Below, in pieces: positions 16,574 to 25,530 of a DNA stretch of 43,607 bases; position 1 is the first letter of the stretch, and each line of letters opens with the position of its first letter. The notes under the pieces were generated by a model that was not told where the DNA came from, did not search any database, and saw only the letters and a list, made by a program, of their open reading frames with translations. A program made the translations under genes and the position numbers. Source of the stretch: Streptomyces sp. CB03234 (GTDB lineage: Bacteria > Actinomycetota > Actinomycetes > Streptomycetales > Streptomycetaceae); the NCBI RefSeq assembly GCF_001905885.1, contig NZ_LIYH01000012.1, positions 1 through 43,607 of the forward strand, read 5' to 3'.

Positions 16574-17457
16574 CCGCGCCCGCCTCCACGGCACACGACG
16601 TGCCGACCGCACCGGCCGGGCACCTGCCCGGCCGGCTCGCCGGGAGGACCGCCCTGGTCACCGGCGCCGCGCGCGGAATCGGCCGGGCGTGCGCGGTGGC
16701 GTACGCCCGGGCCGGCGCCGACCTGCTCCTCACCGACATCGGCCGGGACCTGCCCGGGGTGCCCTACCCGCTGGGCACGGCCGACCAGCTGGCCCACACC
16801 GCGCTCCTCTGCCGCGAGCAGGGCGCCGGCTCCGTCGTCACCGCGCCCGCCGACGTCCGCGACACCGAGGACGTCCGCGCCGTGGTGGAGGCGGCCCTCG
16901 ACCGGTTCGGCAGGATCGACGTCCTGCTCAACAACGCCGGGATCGCCGCCCCCTCGGGCAAGACCGTCCACGACATCACGCCCGACGAGTGGGACCTGAT
17001 GCTCGACGTCGACGTCTCCGGCGCCTGGCGGATGATCCGGGCCGTCGGCGGCACCATGACCCGGCAGCGCTCGGGCAGCATCGTCAACGTCGCCTCGACC
17101 GCCGGCCTCGTCGGCTACCGCCACTTCGCGGGGTACGTCACCGCCAAGCACGCGCTGGTCGGCCTCACCAAGGCCGCCGCCCTGGACCTCGCGCCGTTCG
17201 GCGTCCGGGTGAACGCCCTGTGCCCCGGCTCGGTGCGCGACGACGAGGCGGCCGAGGGCCGCATGCTCAGCGAGATCGCCCGGTCCCTCGACGTCCCCGT
17301 CGAGGAGCACGAGCAGACCTTCGTGGCCGCCCAGCCGATGAACCGGCTCATCGAGCCGGACGACGTGGCGGTAGCCGCGCTCTGGCTCGCATCCGACGAG
17401 TCCCGGCAGGTGACCGGTTCGACGGTCACCGTGGACGGAGGGTTCACCAGCCGATGA
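16570..17457 (+). CDS. SDR oxidoreductase, mycofactocin-coupled type
   Basis: A 295-residue short-chain dehydrogenase. It has the NAD-binding TGAARGIG near residue 36, NNAG, and the catalytic Ser176-Tyr189-Lys193 set with classic spacing. An insertion after the second beta strand, containing PGVPYPLGTADQLAHT, is the hallmark of mycofactocin-coupled SDRs, which hold NAD tightly and pass electrons to the peptide redox cofactor mycofactocin. The substrate is unknown. Placement between the type II TE and the Thr-activating NRPS3, with 4-bp overlaps on both sides, suggests oxidation of a hydroxyl on a Ser or Thr unit, perhaps while carrier-bound. Mycofactocin genes are not in the window. Starts at GTG 16570 inside the TE stop. 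Confidence 0.85.
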   Translation: MTAPASTAHDVPTAPAGHLPGRLAGRTALVTGAARGIGRACAVAYARAGADLLLTDIGRDLPGVPYPLGTADQLAHTALLCREQGAGSVVTAPADVRDTEDVRAVVEAALDRFGRIDVLLNNAGIAAPSGKTVHDITPDEWDLMLDVDVSGAWRMIRAVGGTMTRQRSGSIVNVASTAGLVGYRHFAGYVTAKHALVGLTKAAALDLAPFGVRVNALCPGSVRDDEAAEGRMLSEIARSLDVPVEEHEQTFVAAQPMNRLIEPDDVAVAALWLASDESRQVTGSTVTVDGGFTSR

Positions 17458-20306
17458 CCGACGACCACCTCCACGATCCGTCCGCCGCGGGGCGGCTGTG
17501 CCGCGCCGTCGCCCTGCGCGTCCACGCCGGCGCCGACCCCGAGCGGCTGGGCCACGGCCTCGCGCTGCTCACCGGCACCGCCGGAGCCCGCCTGTGGGTC
17601 GAGGACGTCCCCGACGGGGCGGAGTCCCCCGACGCGGCCCGGGCGCGCGAACGCGAGCTGTCCCGCCCTGCCGACCCGGCCACGGGACCCGGCCTGCGGG
17701 CCGTCCTGCTGCGGTACGCCGACGGGGGCGCCGACCTCGTCGTCGTCGCCCACCGGGCGGTGCCGGCGGACCCGTACGAGATGGCCCGCGCCCTGCTGGA
17801 CCCGGCCGCCCGGCCCACCGCCCCGGTCACGGTGGAGCGCGACGCCGCCGGGCGGCTCGGCGAGCAGGTGGCCCGGCTCGACCGGGCGCCCGCCCCCGAC
17901 TGGGGCCTCGGCGAACCCGGCGCGGCCGGCGCGGGCAGCCGACCCTTCACCCTGCCGGTCCACGGCGACGCACCGGCGGCCGTCACCGCCGCGGCGGCGC
18001 TCGGCCTGGTCCTGGCGCGCTGCACCGGCGGCCCCGACGTCGAACTGGGCGTCGGCCCCGGGCACAGCCTCACGTTCACCGCCGACGCCACCGCCACGGT
18101 GGGGGAGTACCTGGAGCGGGTACGGCACGCCGAACCGGCGCCGTCCCGCGCCCCCGCGGCCGGCCTGTACGTCACCGAGCCCGCCGAGGTGCTCACCGGC
18201 GAGGGCCTCAAGGCCGAGGTCATCGCGGACCGGCCGTTCCTCGCCCCGCTCCACCCGCTGTCGGTGCACGTGGCGGACGACGGCTCCACCGTCCTGTCCG
18301 GTGTGTGCCACCACCGGCGCTCCACCTTCGGCGACGGTGCCGTCGAATGGCTCACCGGCATGCTGGTCACCGCCCACCGGGCCCTGGCCACCGCCCCGCC
18401 GCAGACGCCGCTGGCCGACGTCCCGCTCTTCGACGACGACCAGCGGCACCGCCTGGCCGTCCTGGGCGGCCTGGGCCGCACCCCCGCCGCGCCCGCGGCG
18501 GCCGGTGAACGCATCGAGCAGACCGTACGGTCCTGGGCCGAACGGACCCCGGACGCGACGGCCCTCACCTACGAGGGCATCGAACTGACCTACCGTCAGC
18601 TCGACGAGCGGGCCGAGCGGATCGCCGGCGCGCTGCGGGCGCTCGGCGTCGCACCGGTGGACCGGGTGGGCGTCTGCCTGGACCGCACGGCCGACCTCGT
18701 GGTGATCCTGCTCGGGGTGCTCAAGACGGGCGCGGCGTACGTCCCGATGGACCCCGCCTACCCGGCCGACCGGCTCGCGTACATGACCGAGGACGCCGAA
18801 CTGTCCCTGGTCGTCACCGAGTCCGACGCCTTCCCCGCCGCGAAGGGCGTGCGGACCGTCCACCCCGGCTCCCTCGCCGCGGCGGACCCGGACGGAGAGG
18901 CACCGGAGCCCGGACCACTGTCCGCCGACGGCGCCGCCTACGTGATCTACACCTCCGGTTCCACCGGCCGCCCCAAGGGCGTCGTCGTCCCGCACCGCAA
19001 CGTGGCGGCCCTCATGGACGCCACCCGCGCGGACTTCCGGCTCGGCGGCCGGGACGTGTGGACCCTCTTCCACTCCAGTGCCTTCGACTTCTCCGTCTGG
19101 GAGATCTGGGGCTGCCTGACGACCGGTGGCCGGCTCGTCGTCGTGCCCTACTGGGCGTCCCGGGATCCTGAGCGGTTCGCCCGGCTGCTGGGCGACGAAC
19201 GCGTGACCGTCCTCAGCCAGACCCCGAGCGCCTTCGCCCAGCTGATGGAGGCCGACCGGGCCGAGCCGGTGACGGACTCGGTGCGCCTGGTCGTCTTCGG
19301 CGGCGAACCGCTGGACACCCGCCCGCTGCGGTCGTGGCTGGACCGGCACCCGGCGTCGCGCTGCCGGCTGGTCAACATGTTCGGCATCACCGAGACCACC
19401 GTGCACGTCACCGCCCAGACCGTCACCCGCCGCGAGGCGCTGACCGGTTCGCGGTCCGTCGGGCACCCGCTGCCCGGCTGGCACCTCTACGTCCTCGACC
19501 CCGAGGGCCGCGAGCTGCCCCCGGGCGTCGCCGGCGAGATCCACGTCGGCGGGGCCGGAGTGGCCGGACATTACCTGAACCGGCCCGAACTCACCGCGCA
19601 GCGCTTCGTCCCCGACCCGCACGCCCCCGGCCCCATGTACCGCAGCGGCGACCGTGGCCGGCTCCTGCCCGACGGCAGGCTGGAGCACCTGGGGCGTCTC
19701 GACAACCAGGTGAAGCTGCGCGGCTTCCGCATCGAGCTGGACGAGATCCGGGCCCGGCTGCTGGAAGCGCCCGGCGTCGCGGCGGCCGCCGTGGTGCTGC
19801 GGCAGAAGCCGGGCGACGCGGCCGGCGCGCGGCTGGACGCCTACGTGGTGCTCCGCGGAGAGGACGGCGGCGCCGGGCCGGACGGCGCCGCGCCCGCGGC
19901 CTGCACCGAGGAAGTGCGGCGCCACGCGGCACGGTTCCTGCCCGAGCACATGGTGCCGTCGACGGTCACCGCGCTGCCCGCCCTCCCGCTCACCCCCAAC
20001 GGCAAGATCGACACCGCCCGGCTGCCGGAGCCGCTCGCCGGCGGGCGGGGCACACCGGACGGGGCGGACGAGGAGGCCGGCGACCTGGAGACCCGGCTGC
20101 GCGGCGTGTGGGAGCAGGTCTTCGGCTTCCGCGTCGGGCTGGACGACGACTTCTTCACCCTCGGCGGCAACTCCCTGCTCGCCGTACGGCTGCTGGCGGC
20201 GCTCCGCGAGGCCGCGATGCCCGTCTTCCCCCTGCCGCAGCTCTACCTGCACCGCACGGTACGGACCCTGGCGGCCCACCTGGCCGGGGCGGAGGCACGC
20301 GCATGA
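17454..20306 (+). CDS. NRPS3: degenerate C-A(Thr)-T
   Basis: A 950-residue stand-alone loading unit. Residues 1-350 are a decayed C-like domain. Where HHxxxDG is expected it reads AHRAVPAD, so it cannot catalyse condensation in the usual way. A domain about 365-855: A3 YTSGSTGRPKGVV, A4 AFDFSVWEIWG, A5 NMFGITETTVH, A10 Lys851. The pocket residues read DFWSVGMVHK, a threonine code. T domain about 875-945 with Ser907 (LGGNSL). There is no downstream C or TE, so the Thr thioester must be used in trans. The obvious acceptor is the A-less C-T-TE module of NRPS2. This mirrors SyrB1, the A-T protein for Thr that feeds the A-less end of SyrE. Overlaps the SDR and the ATP-grasp gene by 4 bp each. Confidence 0.92.
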   Translation: MTDDHLHDPSAAGRLCRAVALRVHAGADPERLGHGLALLTGTAGARLWVEDVPDGAESPDAARARERELSRPADPATGPGLRAVLLRYADGGADLVVVAHRAVPADPYEMARALLDPAARPTAPVTVERDAAGRLGEQVARLDRAPAPDWGLGEPGAAGAGSRPFTLPVHGDAPAAVTAAAALGLVLARCTGGPDVELGVGPGHSLTFTADATATVGEYLERVRHAEPAPSRAPAAGLYVTEPAEVLTGEGLKAEVIADRPFLAPLHPLSVHVADDGSTVLSGVCHHRRSTFGDGAVEWLTGMLVTAHRALATAPPQTPLADVPLFDDDQRHRLAVLGGLGRTPAAPAAAGERIEQTVRSWAERTPDATALTYEGIELTYRQLDERAERIAGALRALGVAPVDRVGVCLDRTADLVVILLGVLKTGAAYVPMDPAYPADRLAYMTEDAELSLVVTESDAFPAAKGVRTVHPGSLAAADPDGEAPEPGPLSADGAAYVIYTSGSTGRPKGVVVPHRNVAALMDATRADFRLGGRDVWTLFHSSAFDFSVWEIWGCLTTGGRLVVVPYWASRDPERFARLLGDERVTVLSQTPSAFAQLMEADRAEPVTDSVRLVVFGGEPLDTRPLRSWLDRHPASRCRLVNMFGITETTVHVTAQTVTRREALTGSRSVGHPLPGWHLYVLDPEGRELPPGVAGEIHVGGAGVAGHYLNRPELTAQRFVPDPHAPGPMYRSGDRGRLLPDGRLEHLGRLDNQVKLRGFRIELDEIRARLLEAPGVAAAAVVLRQKPGDAAGARLDAYVVLRGEDGGAGPDGAAPAACTEEVRRHAARFLPEHMVPSTVTALPALPLTPNGKIDTARLPEPLAGGRGTPDGADEEAGDLETRLRGVWEQVFGFRVGLDDDFFTLGGNSLLAVRLLAALREAAMPVFPLPQLYLHRTVRTLAAHLAGAEARA

Positions 20307-21520
20307 GAAGAACACTCGCCCTCGTCGGCGCCGGCTCGCAGATCTACCGCGAGTACCTGCTGCGCTCGGTGGCCGGGGAGTACGACGTCCACCTGCTCGC
20401 CGACCGCGCGCCCACCTGGGAGGCGCCGTACGTCACCGGGCACACCGTCGTGGACACCGCCGACCCGGCCGCGCTGGCGGCCGCCGCCCGCGGCCTGGCC
20501 TGCGCCGGGGTCGTCACCTGGGACGACACCCGGGTCGTGCAGACCGCCGAACTGGCCCGGCTGCTGGGCCTGCCCGGCAGCCCGCCGGAGGCCGTGCTGC
20601 GGTGCCGCGACAAGCGGGCCACCCGCGAGGCGCTCCATGCCGCCGGGGTGCCGCAGGCCGAGTCGGTGCCCGTCACCTCGCTCCCGCAGGCCCGCGCCGC
20701 CGCCGCCCGGGTCGGCTACCCGCTGGTCCTCAAGCCCCGGGCGCTGAACGCCAGTACGGGCGTGGTGAAGGTGGAGGCCGCCCACCTGCTGGCCGGCCGG
20801 TTCCGGCTGGCCCGCGCGGCGACCGCACCCGGCGCGGTGGAAGTGGCCCCCGGGGACGTCCTGGTCGAGGAGTACCTCGACGGCCCCGAGATCAGCATCG
20901 ACGCCGCCTGGTACGAGGGCCGCATGTCGCCGGCCTTCGTGGCCCGCAAGGACTGCGGGTACCCGCCGTACTTCGAGGAGGTCGGCCACCTCGTCGACGG
21001 CCGCGACCCGCTGATGGACGACCCGCGCGTCCGGGACGTGGTCACCGGTGCCCACCGGGCCGTCGGCTTCACCACCGGCTGGACCCACACCGAACTGCGG
21101 CTGACCGCCGCCGGCCCCAAGGTCGTGGAGATCAACGCCCGGATCGGCGGCGACCGCATCCCGGACATCGGCCGGCTCGCCCTCGGTGTCGACGCCGCGC
21201 TGGTCGCCGCCCGTGTGGCCTGCGGCGACGAGCCCGGCATCCGCCCCGACCGGCACCGCGTGGCCGCCGTCCGCTTCCACTACCCGGAGGCGGACTGCAT
21301 CGCCCGCCACGTGTCCATCGACCACGCGGCGCTTCCCGCCGGGGTGGACTCCGCCCTCGCGGTCGCCCTCCCCGGCCAGGAGCTGCGGCTCCCGCCGCAC
21401 GGCCATGTCGCCGGCCGCTACGCCCTGGTCACCGTCGTCGGCGACACCCGCGAAGGGTGCCTGGCCGACCTCGACAAGGCCGCGCCCGCGATCGGTCTGG
21501 AGGTGCTGCGCCCGCTGTGA
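20303..21520 (+). CDS. ATP-grasp carboxylate-amine ligase
   Basis: A 405-residue ATP-grasp enzyme. It has an N-terminal pre-ATP-grasp Rossmann-like region (LALVGAGSQIYREYLL), the ATP-binding segment around VLKPRALNASTGVVKV, the acidic VEEYLDGPEISIDA, and the Mg-binding VEINARIGGDRIPD near residue 275. Members of this branch join an amino acid carboxylate, through an acyl phosphate, to an amine (BacD-like dipeptide ligases). As last gene of the operon, overlapping NRPS3 by 4 bp, it probably adds an amino acid or amine to the NRPS product or to a precursor. The donor and acceptor cannot be read from sequence. No terminator was recognised in the 280 bp that follow. Confidence 0.88.
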   Translation: MRRTLALVGAGSQIYREYLLRSVAGEYDVHLLADRAPTWEAPYVTGHTVVDTADPAALAAAARGLACAGVVTWDDTRVVQTAELARLLGLPGSPPEAVLRCRDKRATREALHAAGVPQAESVPVTSLPQARAAAARVGYPLVLKPRALNASTGVVKVEAAHLLAGRFRLARAATAPGAVEVAPGDVLVEEYLDGPEISIDAAWYEGRMSPAFVARKDCGYPPYFEEVGHLVDGRDPLMDDPRVRDVVTGAHRAVGFTTGWTHTELRLTAAGPKVVEINARIGGDRIPDIGRLALGVDAALVAARVACGDEPGIRPDRHRVAAVRFHYPEADCIARHVSIDHAALPAGVDSALAVALPGQELRLPPHGHVAGRYALVTVVGDTREGCLADLDKAAPAIGLEVLRPL

Positions 21521-21797
21521 CGAGGGGCCCAGCCGCTCCTCAGCCGTCCGCGGGGCCGAGGAAGCAGCGGGACGCCAGGTCCTGGACGTACACCCGGTGG
21601 GCCGAGCGGTAGGTGAGACGACAGCCTTCCGCCCGGCCCGCCGCGGCCGCCGAGACCGGCTCGGCACGCACCGGTTACGAGACGGGGCTGCGCTCACCGG
21701 GCTCGACGCGCACCGGTGCCCTCGCCGGTGCCATGCCGGGGGTCGTGGCGAAGGTCTCGTCGTACGCCCCGACCCCGGCGGGACCGTCGCCCCAGTC

Positions 21798-22152
21798 TTA
21801 CGGTGCGATGGCCACCATCAGCGGAAACTTCCGAGGAGGGCGGATTCGCTCCAGGGCCTCTCGCTCCTGCGGGATCAGGCCTCTGCCGCGCGAGGCTGCA
21901 GGATCTGCCATTCTGGCCTCACGTCCGCTGGGGATTGAGCCTCCTTCATTCCGTCCACCAGATGAGGTCCGTCGCAGTGCGGCCACGGCTCGTCGGCGGG
22001 CCATAGCAGCGGCCCGCCCATGGCACTGTCCCGCGGTGACGGAGACCCGGGGCGGGATGCAACCGAGTCGCCGTGCGCGCCAGCGGCGCCAGCTGAGGGA
22101 AGACCGCGGTGATGTCGAACGGCCGCGGTGGAGTGGTCGGAGTGCTGTTCAT
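21798..22152 (-). pseudogene. Frameshifted DUF1963-like protein
   Basis: Three minus-strand frames each carry a piece of one protein. The start MNSTPTTPPRPFDITAVFPQ with LARTATRLHP is followed in a second frame by DSAMGGPLLWPADEPWPHC, and in a third by LIPQEREALERIRPPRKFP. Together they match the N-terminal third of a common streptomycete protein with the GGPLLWPADEPWP motif seen in DUF1963-like (YwqG-type) proteins. At least two indels break it and the rest is missing. Function of the family is unclear. Confidence 0.55.
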
Positions 22153-22409
22153 AGCCGCGATCTTGCCAACTTACTCCGACAACGCTCGCCGCCACCTCGG
22201 AGCAACCTCTCCCAGGTGAAACCTTGCAGGGCTGACCTGCGCCTCTGCGGTACTCAACACCTCACTTGGGTGGCTTGATTCGCCGCCAGCTTCGAGCCCG
22301 GTGAGAGGGGTCGTCATCGCCCTGCGCCGCTGACGACCCATCACCGAGTGTCATTTCCTCGTCGGTGGCATCCGGATCGCGCAGCGGACGCAGGCCCGGT
22401 CCCGCGTAC

Positions 22410-23297
22410 TCACAGCCCGCCGTTGGTGTTCCCGTTCATCAACGCTGCCACCAGCATGACGATCATCTCTGGGTGTTCCTCGACCACGAGGTGCCCGGCA
22501 TCGGGCACGGTTTTCACACCGACGCCGAGGTGGCGAGAAGCGGGCGAAGCGAGCCGGGACGGGGGCAGGAAGACATCGTGCTCGCCGGTCGCCACCACGT
22601 TCGCCACTCGCCGGGACCGGGCGAGTGTCACCTCAGGGAGGGGCGCGGGCGCCAGACTGGAGCGGCAGGATCGGGCCAGGAGGTTCATCCACGCGACGAG
22701 TTCGGCCGACGGTTGCCGGCCGGCCCCGTGCAGCTGCCGCAGCAGTGTCGCACTGCGGGCCTCGGTGGGGCGGGCGAGCCAGGGCAGGGTGGCCGCCAGA
22801 ACCCGACCGGTGACCTTGAGCCGGGTCAGCCCCGCAGGCGAGACAAGTACGCGCCCGGTGAGCTGCGGGACATCGCAGGCCAGCGCTATGCCGCCGCCAA
22901 GTGAATGGCCCACCACGACGGTCGGCCCTGGGCTGATCTCGTCCAGCACCTCTTGGAGCCACTGCCCGTACCAGACCAGCCGATGTCGCCCGGGACGCTC
23001 GGCGGAGCTGAGACCCGGCTGTCCGGGCACATCTACGACATAGGTGGGCCAGCGTGCCGCCAGCGCGGTGACCAGCGGAAGGCTGGTGGCAGCGTTGAAG
23101 TTGGTGCCGGGAACCACCACCACACGGGGTGCGAGCTGCTGGGGACCGGCAACCTCGCCCGTGGCGATGACATGGGTTCGGCCAGCGCATGTGGGCAGTG
23201 CCATGGTCCGGTGGGACACCGACCATCGTGCGAGCCGATCAGTGCACCACCTCTCGACATCCCGATGAGCAGCAGCATTCCGATAGATGGCGGTCAT
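22410..23297 (-). CDS. Alpha/beta hydrolase
   Basis: A 295-residue alpha/beta-hydrolase-fold enzyme. The N-terminal RWCTDRLARWSVSHR is typical of an actinobacterial hydrolase group. The oxyanion region is VVPGTNFNAA, the nucleophile elbow is GHSLGG with Ser132, the acid is in ATGEHDVFLPP and the His in PDAGHLVVEEHP. The triad is complete. The substrate (ester, lactone or other) is not predictable. It lies 103 bp downstream of the maleylpyruvate-isomerase-like gene on the same strand and may share its transcript. It is the only clearly intact enzyme between the NRPS operon and that gene. Confidence 0.85.
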   Translation of the reverse strand: MTAIYRNAAAHRDVERWCTDRLARWSVSHRTMALPTCAGRTHVIATGEVAGPQQLAPRVVVVPGTNFNAATSLPLVTALAARWPTYVVDVPGQPGLSSAERPGRHRLVWYGQWLQEVLDEISPGPTVVVGHSLGGGIALACDVPQLTGRVLVSPAGLTRLKVTGRVLAATLPWLARPTEARSATLLRQLHGAGRQPSAELVAWMNLLARSCRSSLAPAPLPEVTLARSRRVANVVATGEHDVFLPPSRLASPASRHLGVGVKTVPDAGHLVVEEHPEMIVMLVAALMNGNTNGGL

Positions 23298-23400
23298 CCC
23301 AGCACTGTCCCAGACGACACGCTGCTCCGTCCCCAGCAGCGGCCCCTGAGCCCCAACCCTACGGGCGGCCGTATTCCACGGACTTCGCTTGGCCTCACGA

Positions 23401-24114
23401 CTATGAAGTCATGTCCGACACCGACTCGGGATCAGAAACAGGTACGGAGCTTGTTCTTCCACCTGAGCGCAGTCGGGCGCGCAGGACTGCCGCACCGTCC
23501 CCCTCAAGGTCCTCGCAGGCCGCTGCGCGGCCTGCCATCCCCATCACCAGGGAGAGGGTCGGCCCCCGGAGCAGGTCCCCCGAGCCGGTGATGAACGGTC
23601 CGTCTGTGGCCTCGATCCGCAAGCCCGCGATTGCAGTGTTGCTCGCGACGGTGAAATCGCGGCCGGCGAAGAACCGGGCCACGGCGGTCGTCGTGGCCAC
23701 CGGGGGTGTCCGCACAAGACCCAATGGCCGACGGATGTCCTCGCTGTGGACGACTATTTCGCCCAGCCAGGCCGCAGCATGTCCTGTCGGCCCGGCAGGC
23801 CCGGCGACAACTTCGCGAAATCGCCGCAAGGTCTCTTCAGGTGTAGCACCACGGTGCTTTGCGAGTCGCCGGTCGTTGTGCAGATCGGGGTCGAACCGAG
23901 CGGCCAGCATGCTCGTCAGCCAGCGCCACATCCCCGTGCTGGCACCTGCCGTCAGATGGGCTACGACCTCCTCCACGGTCCAGCGTTCACACAGTGATGC
24001 TTTCGCCCACTGGGCCTTGCTGAGCCCGGTGAGGTCTTGAGCGAGCGCGGACCGCTCGACGCGAATCGCCCTTTCCAGAGCTTTCCGGGTTTCCGGAACG
24101 TGTGGTTCAGCCAT
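23401..24114 (-). CDS. Maleylpyruvate isomerase-family protein (DinB/MDMPI fold)
   Basis: A 237-residue protein of the mycothiol-dependent maleylpyruvate isomerase N-domain family. It shows the four-helix start (ETRKALERAIRVERSALAQD), the conserved WTVEEVVAHLTA with a metal-ligand His, and HAAAWLGEIVVHSEDIRRPL with further His ligands. The C-terminal domain GLRIEATDGPF, then GRAAACEDLEGDGAAVL, is also typical. Family members use a divalent metal and often mycothiol; most are uncharacterised and I cannot name a substrate. The start has GGAGG upstream. Confidence 0.85.
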   Translation of the reverse strand: MAEPHVPETRKALERAIRVERSALAQDLTGLSKAQWAKASLCERWTVEEVVAHLTAGASTGMWRWLTSMLAARFDPDLHNDRRLAKHRGATPEETLRRFREVVAGPAGPTGHAAAWLGEIVVHSEDIRRPLGLVRTPPVATTTAVARFFAGRDFTVASNTAIAGLRIEATDGPFITGSGDLLRGPTLSLVMGMAGRAAACEDLEGDGAAVLRARLRSGGRTSSVPVSDPESVSDMTS

Positions 24115-24293
24115 AGTGCAGCCTCCAGGGATCGGGTGTCCTCCATCAGACTCCTGTCGCCGCCCGAATTCATCGACTGCACCTGCGTAGCGAGCCCCAT
24201 GCGACCTTCCAGTGCCGAAACGGTTCTCGAACTAGGCCGTGTCCGATGGGTCGTGGAATCGCAGGGGCGTCACCGAGGCGGTGCGGCGATGAT

Positions 24294-24776
24294 GTGCGGG
24301 TGTTCTACCAAGATCTCAGTGAGTACGACTACCAGGACGAGGATGCGTTCACGGACAGGGAGTCGGGCTTCTACGCACTCTGGTACCGCCCTGCGTACTC
24401 CCGCGTGAGCGTCGGCTGGCTGGAGGCCGGGAAACCGTACTCGACAGGAACGGTCCCCACGGTGTTCGTGGAGAAGCTGAAGGCCGTTCAAGAGGTCCAG
24501 AGGATGAACGTGTGCCTCGGGGTGCACGAGTGTGAGCTGTGTCCTGAGGAAGTCGCTCCGGAAGGAAACGGGGAGGTGCGTATCCCGGGCAAGTCCGGCA
24601 TCGCCTATGCCGCTCCGTCCTTGATCACCCACTACATCACCGCCCACGGCTACCGGCCGCCGCAGGTCTTCATCGATGCCGTTCTGGCCGTCAATCTCGA
24701 CGCGTGGGCTGCCGCGCGATGGCCCGATGTCCCCTTCTCTTGGGTTCCGGATGACGCGGAACGCATGCTGGAGTAG
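24294..24776 (+). CDS. Hypothetical protein, DUF7919-like
   Basis: About 160 residues. The pattern VFYQDLSEYDY, then FYALWYRPAYSRVSVGWLEA, VNV-like NVCLGVHECELCPE and SLITHYITAHGYRPPQVFID matches a conserved actinobacterial family that I recall as DUF7919, with no known function. The CxxxxxxxCxxC-like group (NVCLGVHECELC) could bind a metal. The start is uncertain: GTG 24294, GTG 24300 and ATG 24246 are all in frame, and family members usually begin near VFYxDLS. No clear ribosome-binding site helps. Confidence 0.6.
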   Translation: MRVFYQDLSEYDYQDEDAFTDRESGFYALWYRPAYSRVSVGWLEAGKPYSTGTVPTVFVEKLKAVQEVQRMNVCLGVHECELCPEEVAPEGNGEVRIPGKSGIAYAAPSLITHYITAHGYRPPQVFIDAVLAVNLDAWAAARWPDVPFSWVPDDAERMLE

Positions 24777-24954
24777 GGGGGAGCGAACATCACGTGCGCA
24801 GCCAGAGGCGAATCGAGGCGACGGTGACCGCGGCCACCCGGCGCGAAGAACAAACACTGGGCACCCGGCTACGGCGTCGATAAGACGGTCAAACGCCCCG
24901 AGTCCCTCAAGGCCATCGGCAAGCCAGGACGATCTTGGTAGGCAAGGAACAAGC

Positions 24955-25290
24955 TCAGGTACCGAGCGGCTCGATGATTTCACTCACCCGGCGGACCGGG
25001 AGGGGCGTCCACCGCGGCGTTGGCGCCAGCCGGGAGACCACTGCGCTGAGCCACTCCGGGTCTCCGAGGCGGTGCAGCGCCTTCGCCTCCGACAGCTTCG
25101 CGACCAGGTCGATGGCCAGAGCCATGTGCATGGACGTGTAAGTGCGGTCGTGGTGGGTGTAGTTCACTGACCAGGGCTTATATCGATCACGAATGCCGGA
25201 CAGAGAGCAGCCATCACGGCCACCGTCCATGTAGCCGCCGCCTGTAGCGACGATGGCACCCCCCGTGCGGGTGGCCATCCATGGCTTCAT
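24955..25290 (-). CDS. Hypothetical protein
   Basis: A 111-residue minus-strand frame in otherwise empty DNA. The ATG at 25290 has GAGGG five bases upstream. Its N-terminal half is Gly- and Tyr-rich (GGAIVATGGGYMDGGRDG) and the C-terminal half looks helical (MALAIDLVAKLSEAKALHRL). I do not recognise the family. The amino-acid use is protein-like and the frame is not a shadow of another gene. It could also be a fragment of a longer lost gene. Confidence 0.4.
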   Translation of the reverse strand: MKPWMATRTGGAIVATGGGYMDGGRDGCSLSGIRDRYKPWSVNYTHHDRTYTSMHMALAIDLVAKLSEAKALHRLGDPEWLSAVVSRLAPTPRWTPLPVRRVSEIIEPLGT

Positions 25291-25530
25291 GGTGGCCCTC
25301 AGCCGAACGGTGTGGAGGTTGCTCCACCTCCGGCAAGTCAAAACTGAAGCCGAGAGGCGATGTTCGGCATCCTGGAGCTCTCAAGACTGCCGGAGGATGG
25401 CAACGACGCGGCTGATGTCTGCACAGCAGAATGCCGCACAAGGGAAGTGTTCCGTGCCACCGGCGCCGAGGTACGGCAGAGGCCGCGTCCGATCGGTGGT
25501 CACACCACTGACGAAGGGAAGGCGATTTCC

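Noticed and set aside
21527..21612. Minus-strand tail reading CRLTYRSAHRVYVQDLASR before a stop
   Set aside because: It looks protein-like but is short, has an in-frame stop upstream and matches no family I can name.
24794..24838. Minus-strand tail VAAVTVASIRLWLRT, reminiscent of an IS5-type transposase end
   Set aside because: Only 15 residues, with no transposase core around it.
24846..24941. Plus-strand fragment KNKHWAPGYGVDKTVKRPE and on to a stop
   Set aside because: It looks like the end of a real protein but has an upstream stop within six codons and no recognised family.
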